Part shown: in pieces, positions 26,911 to 33,449 of the stretch
Layout: each line of letters starts with the position of its first letter
How positions within the stretch are numbered: the stretch's first letter is position 1
DNA from: Pseudomonadota bacterium
Lineage (GTDB): Bacteria; Pseudomonadota; Gammaproteobacteria; Burkholderiales; Burkholderiaceae
Assembly (NCBI GenBank): GCA_021783435.1
Contig: JAJXUC010000023.1
Coordinates: forward strand, 1-33,449
Reading direction: 5' to 3'
DNA length: 33,449 nucleotides
Notes under the pieces: model-generated
Database searches by the model: none
What the model saw: only the letters and a program-made list of their open reading frames with translations
Told to the model about the DNA's origin: nothing
Made by a program: the position numbers and the translations under genes

Positions 26911-27139
26911 ACGACGCCCCGCTGTCCTTGGTACCTGAGAGATTGACCGTGCGCCATCGCGCCCGGCTTGCCCCTTCGGTGGACGCCGCACATGATGCAG
27001 GCGCCGCTCTCCAGTGAGGTAACCCGTGAGGGTGTCGTCAGTCCTTTTGCCTGAGCGGTACATCCGGCGATCCCGGATTTACGCCTTCGGCGGCCAAGGC
27101 GCCGCGCAACGGCACTTCGGCACTCTCCTGACGACAGCC
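26911..27139 (-). ncRNA. Tandem glycine riboswitch upstream of gcvT
   Basis: The minus strand of this 229-base leader shows two consecutive glycine aptamers. Aptamer 1 (about 27139-27031) has AGGAGAG near its 5' end, CCGAAGGCG in the middle, GCTCAGGCAAAAGGACTGACGAC at its 3' end, and a closing stem in which GTCGTCA pairs with TGACGAC. Aptamer 2 (about 27015-26919) has CTGGAGAGC, CCGAAGGGGCAAG, then CTCTCAGGTACCAAGGACAG. These GGAGAG, CCGAAGGGGCAA and CTCTCAGG...GGACAG blocks are the conserved core of the class. The short linker gives the usual cooperative two-aptamer arrangement. In this family the sensor normally raises expression of glycine cleavage genes when glycine is abundant. Confidence 0.93.
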
Positions 27140-27161
27140 CAGTTTAGCCCAAGCCAGCGGC

Positions 27162-27401
27162 TTATTTGCGTGAACGCATGCCTAGAGCTTTGCGCGCCTT
27201 TTCGTTGCGTTCCTTCTTGCGCTCGCCCATCTCGCGCATGGCGCGCTTTTGCGAGACGGCAAACATGGGATCGATGATTTCCCACCACACGAAAACAACG
27301 GCCAGGGGGATGGCAATCCACCACCAGGACAGGGTCGCAAACGGGCCGATTGCGGCGAATTTCAATCCCAACAGCACGATTGCAACAACCAATACCCACA
27401 T
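27162..27401 (-). CDS. Small Trp-rich protein (TIGR04438-like)
   Basis: This 79-residue protein has two hydrophobic segments (residues about 1-20 and 23-41) with a WWW run at about 26-28 and WW at 39-40, then a strongly basic tail (MREMGERKKERNEKARK). It matches my recollection of the small Trp-rich membrane protein family of Burkholderiales, whose function is unknown. It lies upstream of the gcv riboswitch on the same strand, reading towards it, and is divergent from the cytochrome c gene. Confidence 0.8.
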   Translation of the reverse strand: MWVLVVAIVLLGLKFAAIGPFATLSWWWIAIPLAVVFVWWEIIDPMFAVSQKRAMREMGERKKERNEKARKALGMRSRK

Positions 27402-27595
27402 GACTGTCCTCCATTTATCACGACCACCATCAAAATCAGATCAAAATGCAACCCAATGCAGCATCATGACACGCAACGCAGTCCATGTGTCGGTTAGCAT
27501 TCTCGTTGCTGTCACGCCATGCATGCCAAGCACGTCAACCGCCCGCGTGGCGTCGCGTTATAGCGCGTAGCTTCGCTCAACCTTGGAGATCTGGA

Positions 27596-27910
27596 ATGAA
27601 GAAAATTTTGATTGCTGTCGGTCTGGCCGTCGCCGCCGTGTCCCAAGCCAACGCTGCCGACATGATGGCTCTGGCCAAGTCCAAGAACTGCTTGGCTTGC
27701 CACGCGCTCGACAAGAAGCTGGTTGGGCCCTCGTACCAAGACGTGGCTGCCAAGTACGCCGGCAAACCCGGAGCGGAAGCCACCTTGGTCAACGCTGTGT
27801 TGCACGGTGTGTCTGGCGTCTGGGGCCCGGTTCCCATGCCTGCCAACCCCCAGGTCACTCCGGCTGAAGCCAAGGAACTGGTCACCTGGATTCTCAGCAT
27901 GAAAAAATAA
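27596..27910 (+). CDS. Periplasmic class I cytochrome c, c551/c552 type
   Basis: This 104-residue protein is a small soluble monohaem cytochrome c, an electron carrier in the periplasm. Residues 1-20 form a signal peptide (MKKILIAVGL start, ending ANA before Ala21). The haem motif CLACH is at 32-36 and the sixth ligand is Met81 in PVPMPANP. GGAG lies eight bases before the ATG, which fixes the start. An upstream in-frame start gives a non-signal leader and is rejected. A terminator follows directly. The partner oxidase or dehydrogenase is not in the window. Confidence 0.95.
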   Translation: MKKILIAVGLAVAAVSQANAADMMALAKSKNCLACHALDKKLVGPSYQDVAAKYAGKPGAEATLVNAVLHGVSGVWGPVPMPANPQVTPAEAKELVTWILSMKK

Positions 27911-27929
27911 TCACGCTCCAGGCGTGATT
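27909..27929 (+). other. First hairpin after cytochrome c gene
   Basis: AATCACGC (27909-27916) and GCGTGATT (27922-27929) form a perfect 8-bp stem with a 5-base loop, starting within the stop codon. No T run follows. It probably protects the mRNA end or assists the terminator just downstream. Confidence 0.6.
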
Positions 27930-27933
27930 CATC

Positions 27934-27966
27934 AAAACGGGAGTGCCATGCACTCCCGTTTTGTTT
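27934..27966 (+). terminator. Intrinsic terminator after cytochrome c gene
   Basis: AAAACGGGAGTGC (27934-27946) pairs with GCACTCCCGTTTT (27950-27962) around a CAT loop, followed by GTTT. This is a strong rho-independent terminator. With A runs on the left and T runs on the right, it may also act on the convergent binding-protein gene, whose stop is at 28000. Confidence 0.88.
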
Positions 27967-27999
27967 GGCGCTAGCTGCGCCAATCGGCAAGCGCCGTGG

Positions 28000-29181
28000 T
28001 TACCGGCTCAGTGCTGTTTTCCGCCCCTCCGGAAAACTCGAAATCGTGATCGCAGGATCGACAAGCTCGCCATCCCGGTTGAAGCGAATGTCGTTCTTGG
28101 TCACACCGTCATAGTCCAGATGCCGGATGTCATGCCGATAGGCCGCCGGATTGGTCGATCCGGCCTTCATCATCGCGTGGGCCAGCACCATGGTGGCATC
28201 GTACGCATAGGGTGAATACAGCTCGAACGCGCTCGGGCCAAACTGGGCCGTGAAGCGTCGTTGCCAAGCCTCCCCGCCTGGCATGCGCGCCACCGGAACG
28301 CCACCATCGGCACAGATGACGTCCGAATTTGCCGCCGTGCCCGCAAGCCTAGCGAGTTCCGGAGTGCAGATCCCATCGCCCCCCAGAAAACGCGCCTTGA
28401 TGCCCATGCCACGCATTTGCTGCAGCATGGGGCCGGCTTGCGCAGCCATGCCCCCGAAAAAGACCACATCCGGATTGGCAGCCTTGATCTTGTCCAGCAG
28501 ACTGCTGAAATCCATGACGTCGGCCTCGATGGTCTCATGCGCTTCGATCTGCAGGCCCACCCGTCGAGCCACGCGCGAAAAGGCGTGACTCACGCTGGAG
28601 CCGTAGGTGCTGCGATCATCCACGACGACCACGGTCCTGGCCTGCAGACCGTTCCTGGCATAAAGCGCCAGGCCAGCACCTATTGCGTTATCGTTGGCGA
28701 TGATGCGGAAGAACGTATCGAACCCTTGCTGCGCGAGCTTGGGATCGCTGGATGAGGGTGTGATTTCGGGTATCCCCGCCTTGAAGTAGATCGGCGACGC
28801 GGCCGCCGTGCAACTCGAATCGAGATGTCCAATCACGCCGTTCACATGCGCGGCGACAAACTTCCGCGCCACCTCGGCGGCGCGCTTCGGGTCGCCACGA
28901 TCATCCTGGGCGTCAAGCACCCACGTCACCGGCCGGCCGGCGATCGTGATGTGCTGGCGATTCAACGCGTCGATCGCCATGCGCACGCCATCGGTGTTGT
29001 CCGCACCATACGCCGCCAGAGGTCCCGTCAAGGGGGCGGCGCTGCCGATCACCACCGTGACCGGCAACACACCAGGTTGCCCCGAGGGCTGACTGGATGG
29101 GACAACGGGCGCAGCGTGGACCCAACCCAAAAGACAAACACTGATTGCGAGAACGGTCGACGAGCGGGACGTGAATGACAT
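28000..29181 (-). CDS. Leu/Ile/Val-type ABC transporter substrate-binding protein (LivJ/LivK family)
   Basis: The 393-residue protein is a periplasmic binding protein of the branched-chain amino acid type. Residues 1-24 are a signal peptide (MSFTSRSSTVLAISVCLLGW, cleavage near VHA-AP). The mature part shows VVIGSAAPLTGPLAAYGADNTDGVRMAIDALN cut into family blocks, IGHLDSSCTAAASPIY, and PDVVFFGGMAAQAGPML, all typical of the type I fold. Such proteins bind amino acids, amides, urea or aromatic acids. No LivH, LivM, LivG or LivF genes are nearby, so it is an orphan in this window. The ATG at 29181 is chosen because it begins the signal peptide; upstream in-frame starts add an Arg/Pro-rich stretch. 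It converges on the cytochrome c gene. Confidence 0.9.
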   Translation of the reverse strand: MSFTSRSSTVLAISVCLLGWVHAAPVVPSSQPSGQPGVLPVTVVIGSAAPLTGPLAAYGADNTDGVRMAIDALNRQHITIAGRPVTWVLDAQDDRGDPKRAAEVARKFVAAHVNGVIGHLDSSCTAAASPIYFKAGIPEITPSSSDPKLAQQGFDTFFRIIANDNAIGAGLALYARNGLQARTVVVVDDRSTYGSSVSHAFSRVARRVGLQIEAHETIEADVMDFSSLLDKIKAANPDVVFFGGMAAQAGPMLQQMRGMGIKARFLGGDGICTPELARLAGTAANSDVICADGGVPVARMPGGEAWQRRFTAQFGPSAFELYSPYAYDATMVLAHAMMKAGSTNPAAYRHDIRHLDYDGVTKNDIRFNRDGELVDPAITISSFPEGRKTALSR

Positions 29182-29403
29182 GGGGAATCCTGCGAGAGCG
29201 GGTGTGTCGCGCATTGTGCAATGCAAACATCCGCAACCAGGCGCGGCAGACAAGCCGGGATTCGCGAAGACCTGGGTCCTGGACAGGCGCTCCCTGCGTC
29301 GTGGCATGCCCAGGCGCCCCGCGTCGATGCGGCCGCCGCGTCGCCTTGTCCAGGGCGACGCGGCGAGGCAAGCTTCACAGCGTTTGACTCGAAAGATCGT
29401 TGT

Positions 29404-30132
29404 TCAGAGGTCGAAATTCGTCGGCATCATGACCACGTCACGGATGGTCATGCCGCGAGGGCGGGTCAGCATGAACATCACCACCGCGGCGACTTCGCTG
29501 GACTCCAGCAGGCTCCCCGAGTCCCGGGCTTCCTGCAGTTTCTCCGCCGGCCAATCGGCGAGCAAGGCGCTGATGACGGGGCCCGGCGAGACCGAACCGA
29601 CACGAATGCCGTGCTTGAACACCTGTCGCCGCACCGTCTGGACAAAGCAATGGATCGCCCATTTGGACGACGCATAGACCGGCTCCCACGGCGTCGGGAA
29701 ATGGGCCGCCAGGGAACTGGTGACGATGATGTCGCCGGTTTGACGCTCGATCATGTGCGGCAGCACGTCATGCACGTTTTTCATCACGACATTGACGTTC
29801 AGGTTCAGCATCCGGTCGATCGCGGCAGTATCGTTGTCGACCAGGTCACCGCCGACGTAGGACCCGGCATTGGCGTGCAGGATGTCGAGCCGACCGGCCT
29901 GATCCAGCACCCTCGGCAGCAGCGTCGCGCAGTCTTCCGGGTCGAGCAGGTTGATGCGCAGCGGGATCACGGCGTTGCCATGCTTGCGGCTCACGGACTT
30001 CAGCCCGTCCTCGTCGCGGTCAACCATCACCACCCGCGCCCCTGCGGCCAGCATCGCCTCGGTGCTGGCCAAGCCGATGCCCGACGCAGCCCCGGTGACG
30101 ACGGCCACCTTGCCTTCCAACTCTTTTGCCAT
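29404..30132 (-). CDS. SDR family oxidoreductase
   Basis: This 242-residue protein is a classical short-chain dehydrogenase. The cofactor motif TGAASGIG is at residues 13-20, an Asp at the end of the second strand (VDRD, about 38) suggests NAD preference, ANAG is at 87-90, the catalytic serine is at 139 or 140 (IVTSSLAAHF), and Tyr153 and Lys157 lie in VYASSK. The usual PG motif follows as VSPGPV. The ATG at 30132 is preceded by GAGG/AGAG purines. It resembles the sorbitol/ribitol-type SDRs but the substrate is unknown. A decayed AraC-type regulator lies immediately upstream on the same strand. Confidence 0.92.
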   Translation of the reverse strand: MAKELEGKVAVVTGAASGIGLASTEAMLAAGARVVMVDRDEDGLKSVSRKHGNAVIPLRINLLDPEDCATLLPRVLDQAGRLDILHANAGSYVGGDLVDNDTAAIDRMLNLNVNVVMKNVHDVLPHMIERQTGDIIVTSSLAAHFPTPWEPVYASSKWAIHCFVQTVRRQVFKHGIRVGSVSPGPVISALLADWPAEKLQEARDSGSLLESSEVAAVVMFMLTRPRGMTIRDVVMMPTNFDL

Positions 30133-30139
30133 GGTCTCT

Positions 30140-30660
30140 ATCCTCGTTTGGCGCTTGAAAATGGCCGGCACCGAGAACATTGGCCACGTTGTTGAACCCA
30201 ACGTCGCAGCCGATGCTCGAGATCCGGTTGTCGCTGTGCATCAAGCCTTCGCAGGCTTTGTACACCCGAACCCGGCTCACGTAGGCGATGGGGGTGCAGT
30301 TGATCGTTTTGACGAGCCTGCGTGCAGAACGGGCTCGCTCCTGTTGACCCGGGCCGCGACCACCAGGATGGGCATCGGATCGAGGGCGCTCGCGTTGTAC
30401 GGCAGGCGCCGGCGGATGAGCACGAAGCGGCCGGGTTCGCAAGGGCCCGCGTCGCCTCCGACGAAAGCACGCCCGTGCGCGCCGACGATCGGCTCGAGTT
30501 CGCACGCATCGTGGAAACGCCGACGCCCCAGGGACGTCGGGCTGCCATGTTCGACGCCATGCGCAGTGTCGGGGAAATCGGGTGGCTCGCAGCCAAGCCG
30601 CGCATCTCGGACGCGGTCAGGCGCGAACTCCGGGGTGAGTTTGCGGCGCGTGCGTTCCAT
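30140..30660 (-). pseudogene. Decayed AraC-family transcriptional regulator
   Basis: Pieces of an AraC regulator are visible on the minus strand in different frames. The N-terminal cupin part reads RFHDACELEPIVGAHGRAFV and then CEPGRFVLIRRRLPYNAS (about 30360-30510). The C-terminal helix-turn-helix part reads INCTPIAYVSRVRVYKACEG and ISSIGCDVGFNNVAN (about 30186-30315) in a second frame, and a third frame near 30140-30165 gives FKRQTRIE, like the usual FKRQTG ending. About 100 residues between the two halves are missing, and at least two frame changes are needed. The gene is therefore broken. It probably once controlled the short-chain dehydrogenase directly downstream. It lies next to the island boundary, and decay after integration is a plausible cause. 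Confidence 0.72.
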
Positions 30661-30764
30661 CGCAGAAGGCCGGCAGGAGCCAAGTTCACGGAACAGGCAG
30701 CGTATGCGTCAACCAAAAAAATGCCCCGGCGAACGATTTCGCGAGGGCTGTTCGTGGCAATGAT

Positions 30765-30812
30765 TGGTGCGCCCGGCAGGATTCGAACCCACGACCCCTT
30801 GGTTCGTAGCCA
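30765..30812 (-). repeat. 3' fragment of tRNA-Arg gene, probable attachment site
   Basis: Minus-strand bases 30812 to 30765 are the last 48 bases of a tRNA gene: part of the anticodon arm with loop CTACGAA (anticodon ACG, arginine), variable loop, T arm with GGTTCGAATCC, acceptor strand GCCGGGCGCA and encoded CCA. The 5' half is absent. The sequence to the right of 30812 does not continue the anticodon stem or form a D arm. Such fragments are the duplicated attachment core left when an element integrates into a tRNA gene. The intact copy should lie at the far end of the element, right of this window. Confidence 0.82.
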
Positions 30813-30895
30813 GAATTGCATTAGGCTTGCAAGCCAATGATTGCAAGGTTTCCAAGTTTTTGACAAGGCTATTTGGGGGAATCCAGGGGGAATGC

Positions 30896-31945
30896 ATGGC
30901 GCATATCGAACAACGCAAAAACGGGTGGAGAGCACAAATCCGCAGGCGGGGCATGCCATCGCTCAGTCGGACTTTTGACCTCAAGGCTGACGCCGAAGCA
31001 TGGGCACGTGAGGTCGAGCGCGAAGCGCAGCGCGGCAACATCGCGGCGCTGAACGATCAGGCGCAGCGTGTGACTGTAGCGGAGCTGTGCCAACGCTACC
31101 GGGTATCGGTGCTGCCCACGCTGCGCGATGCGGCCAGGCCAACCCTGCTGCGCAACATCGAGACGCGCTTCGGAGCATTTTTCCTGGGCAACATCCGCAG
31201 CATCGATGTTGCAGCATGGCGCGATCATCTGATCGCCGAGGGCTATGCCCCGAAGTCCGCAAAGCATCATCTGGTCGCCCTATCCACTCTCTTCGCATTC
31301 GCCGAGCGCGAGCTGTCGATCCCGCTCCCTGCCGGCAACCCAGTGCGCACGGTTCGCAAGCCCGCCGAGCCAAAGGCACGGGATCGGCGCTTGCGGCCAG
31401 GTGAACTCGATTACTTGCTCAAGGGCGCAGATCAAGGGCGGGCGCTTGGCCTTCGCCAAGTCATCGTGCTGGCAGTAGAGACCAGCATGCGCATGGGCGA
31501 ATTGCTCGGCTTGGAATGGGAACGGATCGATCTGCAGCGGCGCACGGCGCACTTGATGGACACCAAGAATGGCGAGAGCCGCACCGTGGCTCTGTCCAGC
31601 GCTGCCGTAGAAGCCCTGCAAAACCTGCCACGCAGGATCGATTGCAAAGTGTTCTCGTGGAAGCCAAACAAGGAAAACGGTAGCTTTGAAAAGCTCTGGC
31701 AGCGCTGCAAGGCCCGCGCCCTGGCTGCGTATCAAGCCGACTGCGCCAAGTCTGCCAAGAAGCCCGATCAGGCATTCCTGGCCGAGTTGCACTTCCACGA
31801 TCTGCGCCACGAAGCCACGTCGCGCTTGTTCGAGAAAGGCCTTGGCGTCATGGAAGTGGCTTCGATGACCGGCCACAAGTCACTCGCCATGCTCAAGCGC
31901 TACACCCACATCGAGGCGGAGAAGTTGGCGCAGAAGCTAGGGTAA
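30896..31945 (+). CDS. Tyrosine recombinase / integrase (phage or island type)
   Basis: The 349-residue protein is a tyrosine site-specific recombinase that catalyses integration and excision of the element. The N-terminal arm-binding region (residues 1-55) is followed by a core-binding domain (about 60-150, VAELCQRYRV and onward) and a catalytic domain. Catalytic residues are Arg199 (ETSMRMGELLGL), Lys224 in the TKNG turn, His301 and Arg304 (HDLRHEATSRL), His327 (TGHKS) and the nucleophile Tyr336 (KRYTHIEAEK). All are present, so it looks functional. AGGGGG lies about five bases before the ATG at 30896. The gene starts 84 bases from the tRNA-Arg fragment and reads away from it, into the presumed island. 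Confidence 0.95.
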   Translation: MAHIEQRKNGWRAQIRRRGMPSLSRTFDLKADAEAWAREVEREAQRGNIAALNDQAQRVTVAELCQRYRVSVLPTLRDAARPTLLRNIETRFGAFFLGNIRSIDVAAWRDHLIAEGYAPKSAKHHLVALSTLFAFAERELSIPLPAGNPVRTVRKPAEPKARDRRLRPGELDYLLKGADQGRALGLRQVIVLAVETSMRMGELLGLEWERIDLQRRTAHLMDTKNGESRTVALSSAAVEALQNLPRRIDCKVFSWKPNKENGSFEKLWQRCKARALAAYQADCAKSAKKPDQAFLAELHFHDLRHEATSRLFEKGLGVMEVASMTGHKSLAMLKRYTHIEAEKLAQKLG

Positions 31946-32379
31946 GCAAGCACTCAAACGACGATCTCAAGCGAGGTACGGGCATCTGAAATGGCGTGTT
32001 GGAACTGCATGTTGGTTCTGTCGGTCAATCAGGGTGAGGGCGAGTTGGATGTCAAATCTCGCATCCTGAAGGGCTCCGGCCAGATTTGCCGATGCTGGAA
32101 CAGGTCGAGTAGACGGCGATCGTAATAGAGTGGGCAGATAACATTCCTGAATCCGTGACCTTGGATAATCCACTGACCTGAGATCTGATCGTGGCGTGCC
32201 AATTTTCCCGATTGCCCACAGATTCATGGGTCGATCACCGTGGCGATGATGCTTTTGGGGCCGTGCGCAGACGATGGGCCCCCTTGATCGGTCATTTCGG
32301 ATGGGTTGCGCGCAGCCATTCTCCCGCCGAGTCCTTGATGTTGGTGTCCAGTGGGGTTGAACAAGCGCGTGCTGCGTCT
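31946..32379. other. Intergenic region between integrase and transposase remnant
   Basis: This 434-base stretch holds no gene I can recognise in any frame. Its composition is less GC-rich than the genes to the left. The right part, directly after the transposase stop, may be the non-coding end of the IS1380-type element, but I cannot identify a terminal inverted repeat or target duplication by eye. Confidence 0.4.
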
Positions 32380-32904
32380 TCAGCCGCTGGCGGCGAACTG
32401 CGCATGCAGATCGCAAAAGGCACGGGCTGCATTGTCGTTGGCGCCCAGTCCCAACCACAGCCGCCCGCCATGGTTGATCACGCGTGCTGCGCGGATGACA
32501 ATCTCCTGGATCACAGTCTTCAGACGCCGTCGCCTGGCCGCATGGCGCACCGGTGCATGCGGCCCCAGCAGCCCTTGCTGACCCATGAGGCGCAGCACGT
32601 TCATCGTCAGGGCCGCAAGCTGGCAGACAAGATCGTTCGTGTCGAACTTCCCCGAGGGCAGTCGCTCCAGATCCATGTCGGTTTTGAATTCCGCATGGAA
32701 CTGCTCGTGCGTGGCGTGCCCGGCGTACAGGTCGATGATCGCCTCGGCGCTGATGGCCTTGGGCAAGCTTGTCGTCCAGCCCTCCAAGATGATCTCGGGG
32801 TGTTGCCGCCGACGGTGAATGAGCCAAATCTCGGCGGACTGACGACGTCTCTCGCTGAGCCGCTTACCGCAAGACGATACCGAAGCTTCATGCGCGTTCC
32901 GCAA
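32380..32904 (-). pseudogene. Truncated IS1380-family transposase (C-terminal part)
   Basis: The frame encodes about 174 residues, of which the last 155 match the C-terminal third of IS1380-type transposases (normally about 430 residues). Clear blocks are ILEGWTTSLP, EQFHAEFKTDMDLERLPSGK, FDTNDLVCQLAALTMNVLRL and RLKTVIQEIVIRAARVINHG. The N-terminal two thirds, including the first catalytic Asp region, are missing; upstream lies the nickel permease gene instead. The first 20-30 residues of the frame have no family resemblance and are probably read from the junction. It is an inactive relic. Confidence 0.8.
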
Positions 32905-33449
32905 TCATTGGTATGGCTCACCGATTTGTCGGTAGGCTGGCTCAGTCTGCGGCCGGCGCGAACAGTGAAAGTGCTCGTGGCTGGTCCCGTCGTCGTGGGC
33001 ATGCTCGTGGCGGTGCAGCGTCGGCTCAGCAACCGCCTGGGTCGCTCGACGCTTGTAGCCCAGCGCCCACGCGACCAGCGACGACAGCCACGCGACCAAA
33101 AACAGACCGACGATCAGATAGCCCAGATCACCGAGGTTCAGGTTCACGATAGCATCGGCTACCCTGCCCTGCCAGCCGATGGCGGGGATGATCACCTGCA
33201 GCAACTCAACGCCACCCAGGACGAGGGCGACCAGCACCGACAGCAAGGTGGTGCTGATGTTGTAGAAGATCCGACGTAGCGGGTTGGCCAGCGCCCAGCC
33301 GTAGGCCTTGGTCATCAGAACGCCGTCTGTGGTGTCCATGGCGGACATCCCCGCGGTGAACAGAATGGGTAGCGACAGCACGGCCGGAACCGGTAGGTTG
33401 CCCGTGGCAGCGCCTGCGGTCATGGCCAGCAGGCCAATCTCGGACGCCG
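32905..33449 (-). CDS. NicT/HoxN-type nickel-cobalt permease, N-terminus beyond window edge
   Basis: The visible 181 residues are the C-terminal part of a NiCoT-family inner-membrane permease that imports nickel or cobalt. The family signature LPILFTAGMSAMDTTDGVLM lies near the start of the visible part, followed by AYGWALANPLRRIFYN and two more hydrophobic segments (about VLVALVLGGVELLQVI and LGYLIVGLFLVAWLSSLVAWAL). The tail is His-rich (HRHEHAHDDGTSHEHFH), often seen in these proteins as a metal-binding end. The last 20 or so residues after this tail look foreign and run into the transposase relic, so the original stop may have been lost by the insertion. The gene continues past the right edge of the window. 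Confidence 0.86.
   Translation of the reverse strand, partial: ASEIGLLAMTAGAATGNLPVPAVLSLPILFTAGMSAMDTTDGVLMTKAYGWALANPLRRIFYNISTTLLSVLVALVLGGVELLQVIIPAIGWQGRVADAIVNLNLGDLGYLIVGLFLVAWLSSLVAWALGYKRRATQAVAEPTLHRHEHAHDDGTSHEHFHCSRRPQTEPAYRQIGEPYQ

Noticed and set aside
30765..30850. An intact tRNA gene next to the integrase
   Set aside because: Only the last 48 bases are present; to the right there is no D arm, acceptor 5' strand or matching anticodon stem.
1..33449. CRISPR array or rRNA genes
   Set aside because: No regularly spaced repeats and no rRNA-like conserved stretches were seen anywhere in the window.

Overview
This is a GC-rich chromosomal window, densely packed with genes on both strands. 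It probably comes from a betaproteobacterium of the order Burkholderiales. The evidence is a complete iscRSUA-hscBA-fdx operon, a tandem glycine riboswitch ahead of gcvTHP, a small Trp-rich protein of a type common in that order, and proteobacterial MoaA/MobA/MoeA. The genus cannot be fixed from sequence reading alone.

Layout from left to right: (1) 1-1209, minus strand: the start of a hotdog thioesterase gene and a short-chain dehydrogenase. (2) 1413-4595, plus strand: molybdenum cofactor genes, moaA followed by one long frame that joins MobA and MoeA. (3) 4678-5121, minus strand: a Gln-rich protein of unknown function. (4) 5464-12594, plus strand: a compact six-gene cluster of an AsnB-like amidotransferase, an acyl-AMP ligase, a stand-alone acyl carrier protein, an NAD-synthase-like ATP-pyrophosphatase, a HemK/PrmC-like methyltransferase with a changed NPPY motif, and a GNAT-type acyltransferase. 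The last four genes overlap one another by 4-8 bases. This looks like a small biosynthetic pathway that builds an amide or acyl product on a carrier protein, and it is the best candidate here for an undescribed system. (5) 12626-18186, minus strand: the complete ISC iron-sulfur assembly operon with a recognisable iscR promoter. (6) 18648-22208, plus strand: a YeiE-like LysR regulator and a TRAP transporter membrane pair (DctQ, DctM) with no binding protein nearby. (7) 22262-27139, minus strand: gcvT-gcvH-gcvP for glycine cleavage, preceded by a two-aptamer glycine riboswitch and a perfect 20-bp palindrome that could form part of its switch. (8) 27162-30132: small Trp-rich protein, monohaem cytochrome c with terminator, a Leu/Ile/Val-type periplasmic binding protein without its transporter, and a second short-chain dehydrogenase.

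From about 30140 rightwards the character changes. There is a decayed AraC-type regulator, then a 48-bp 3' fragment of a tRNA-Arg gene, then a tyrosine recombinase, then a truncated IS1380-type transposase, and finally the C-terminal part of a NicT/HoxN nickel-cobalt permease that runs off the window. I read this as the left boundary of an integrated genomic island whose body lies to the right.

All calls come from reading the translated sequence for family motifs. No database search was run.
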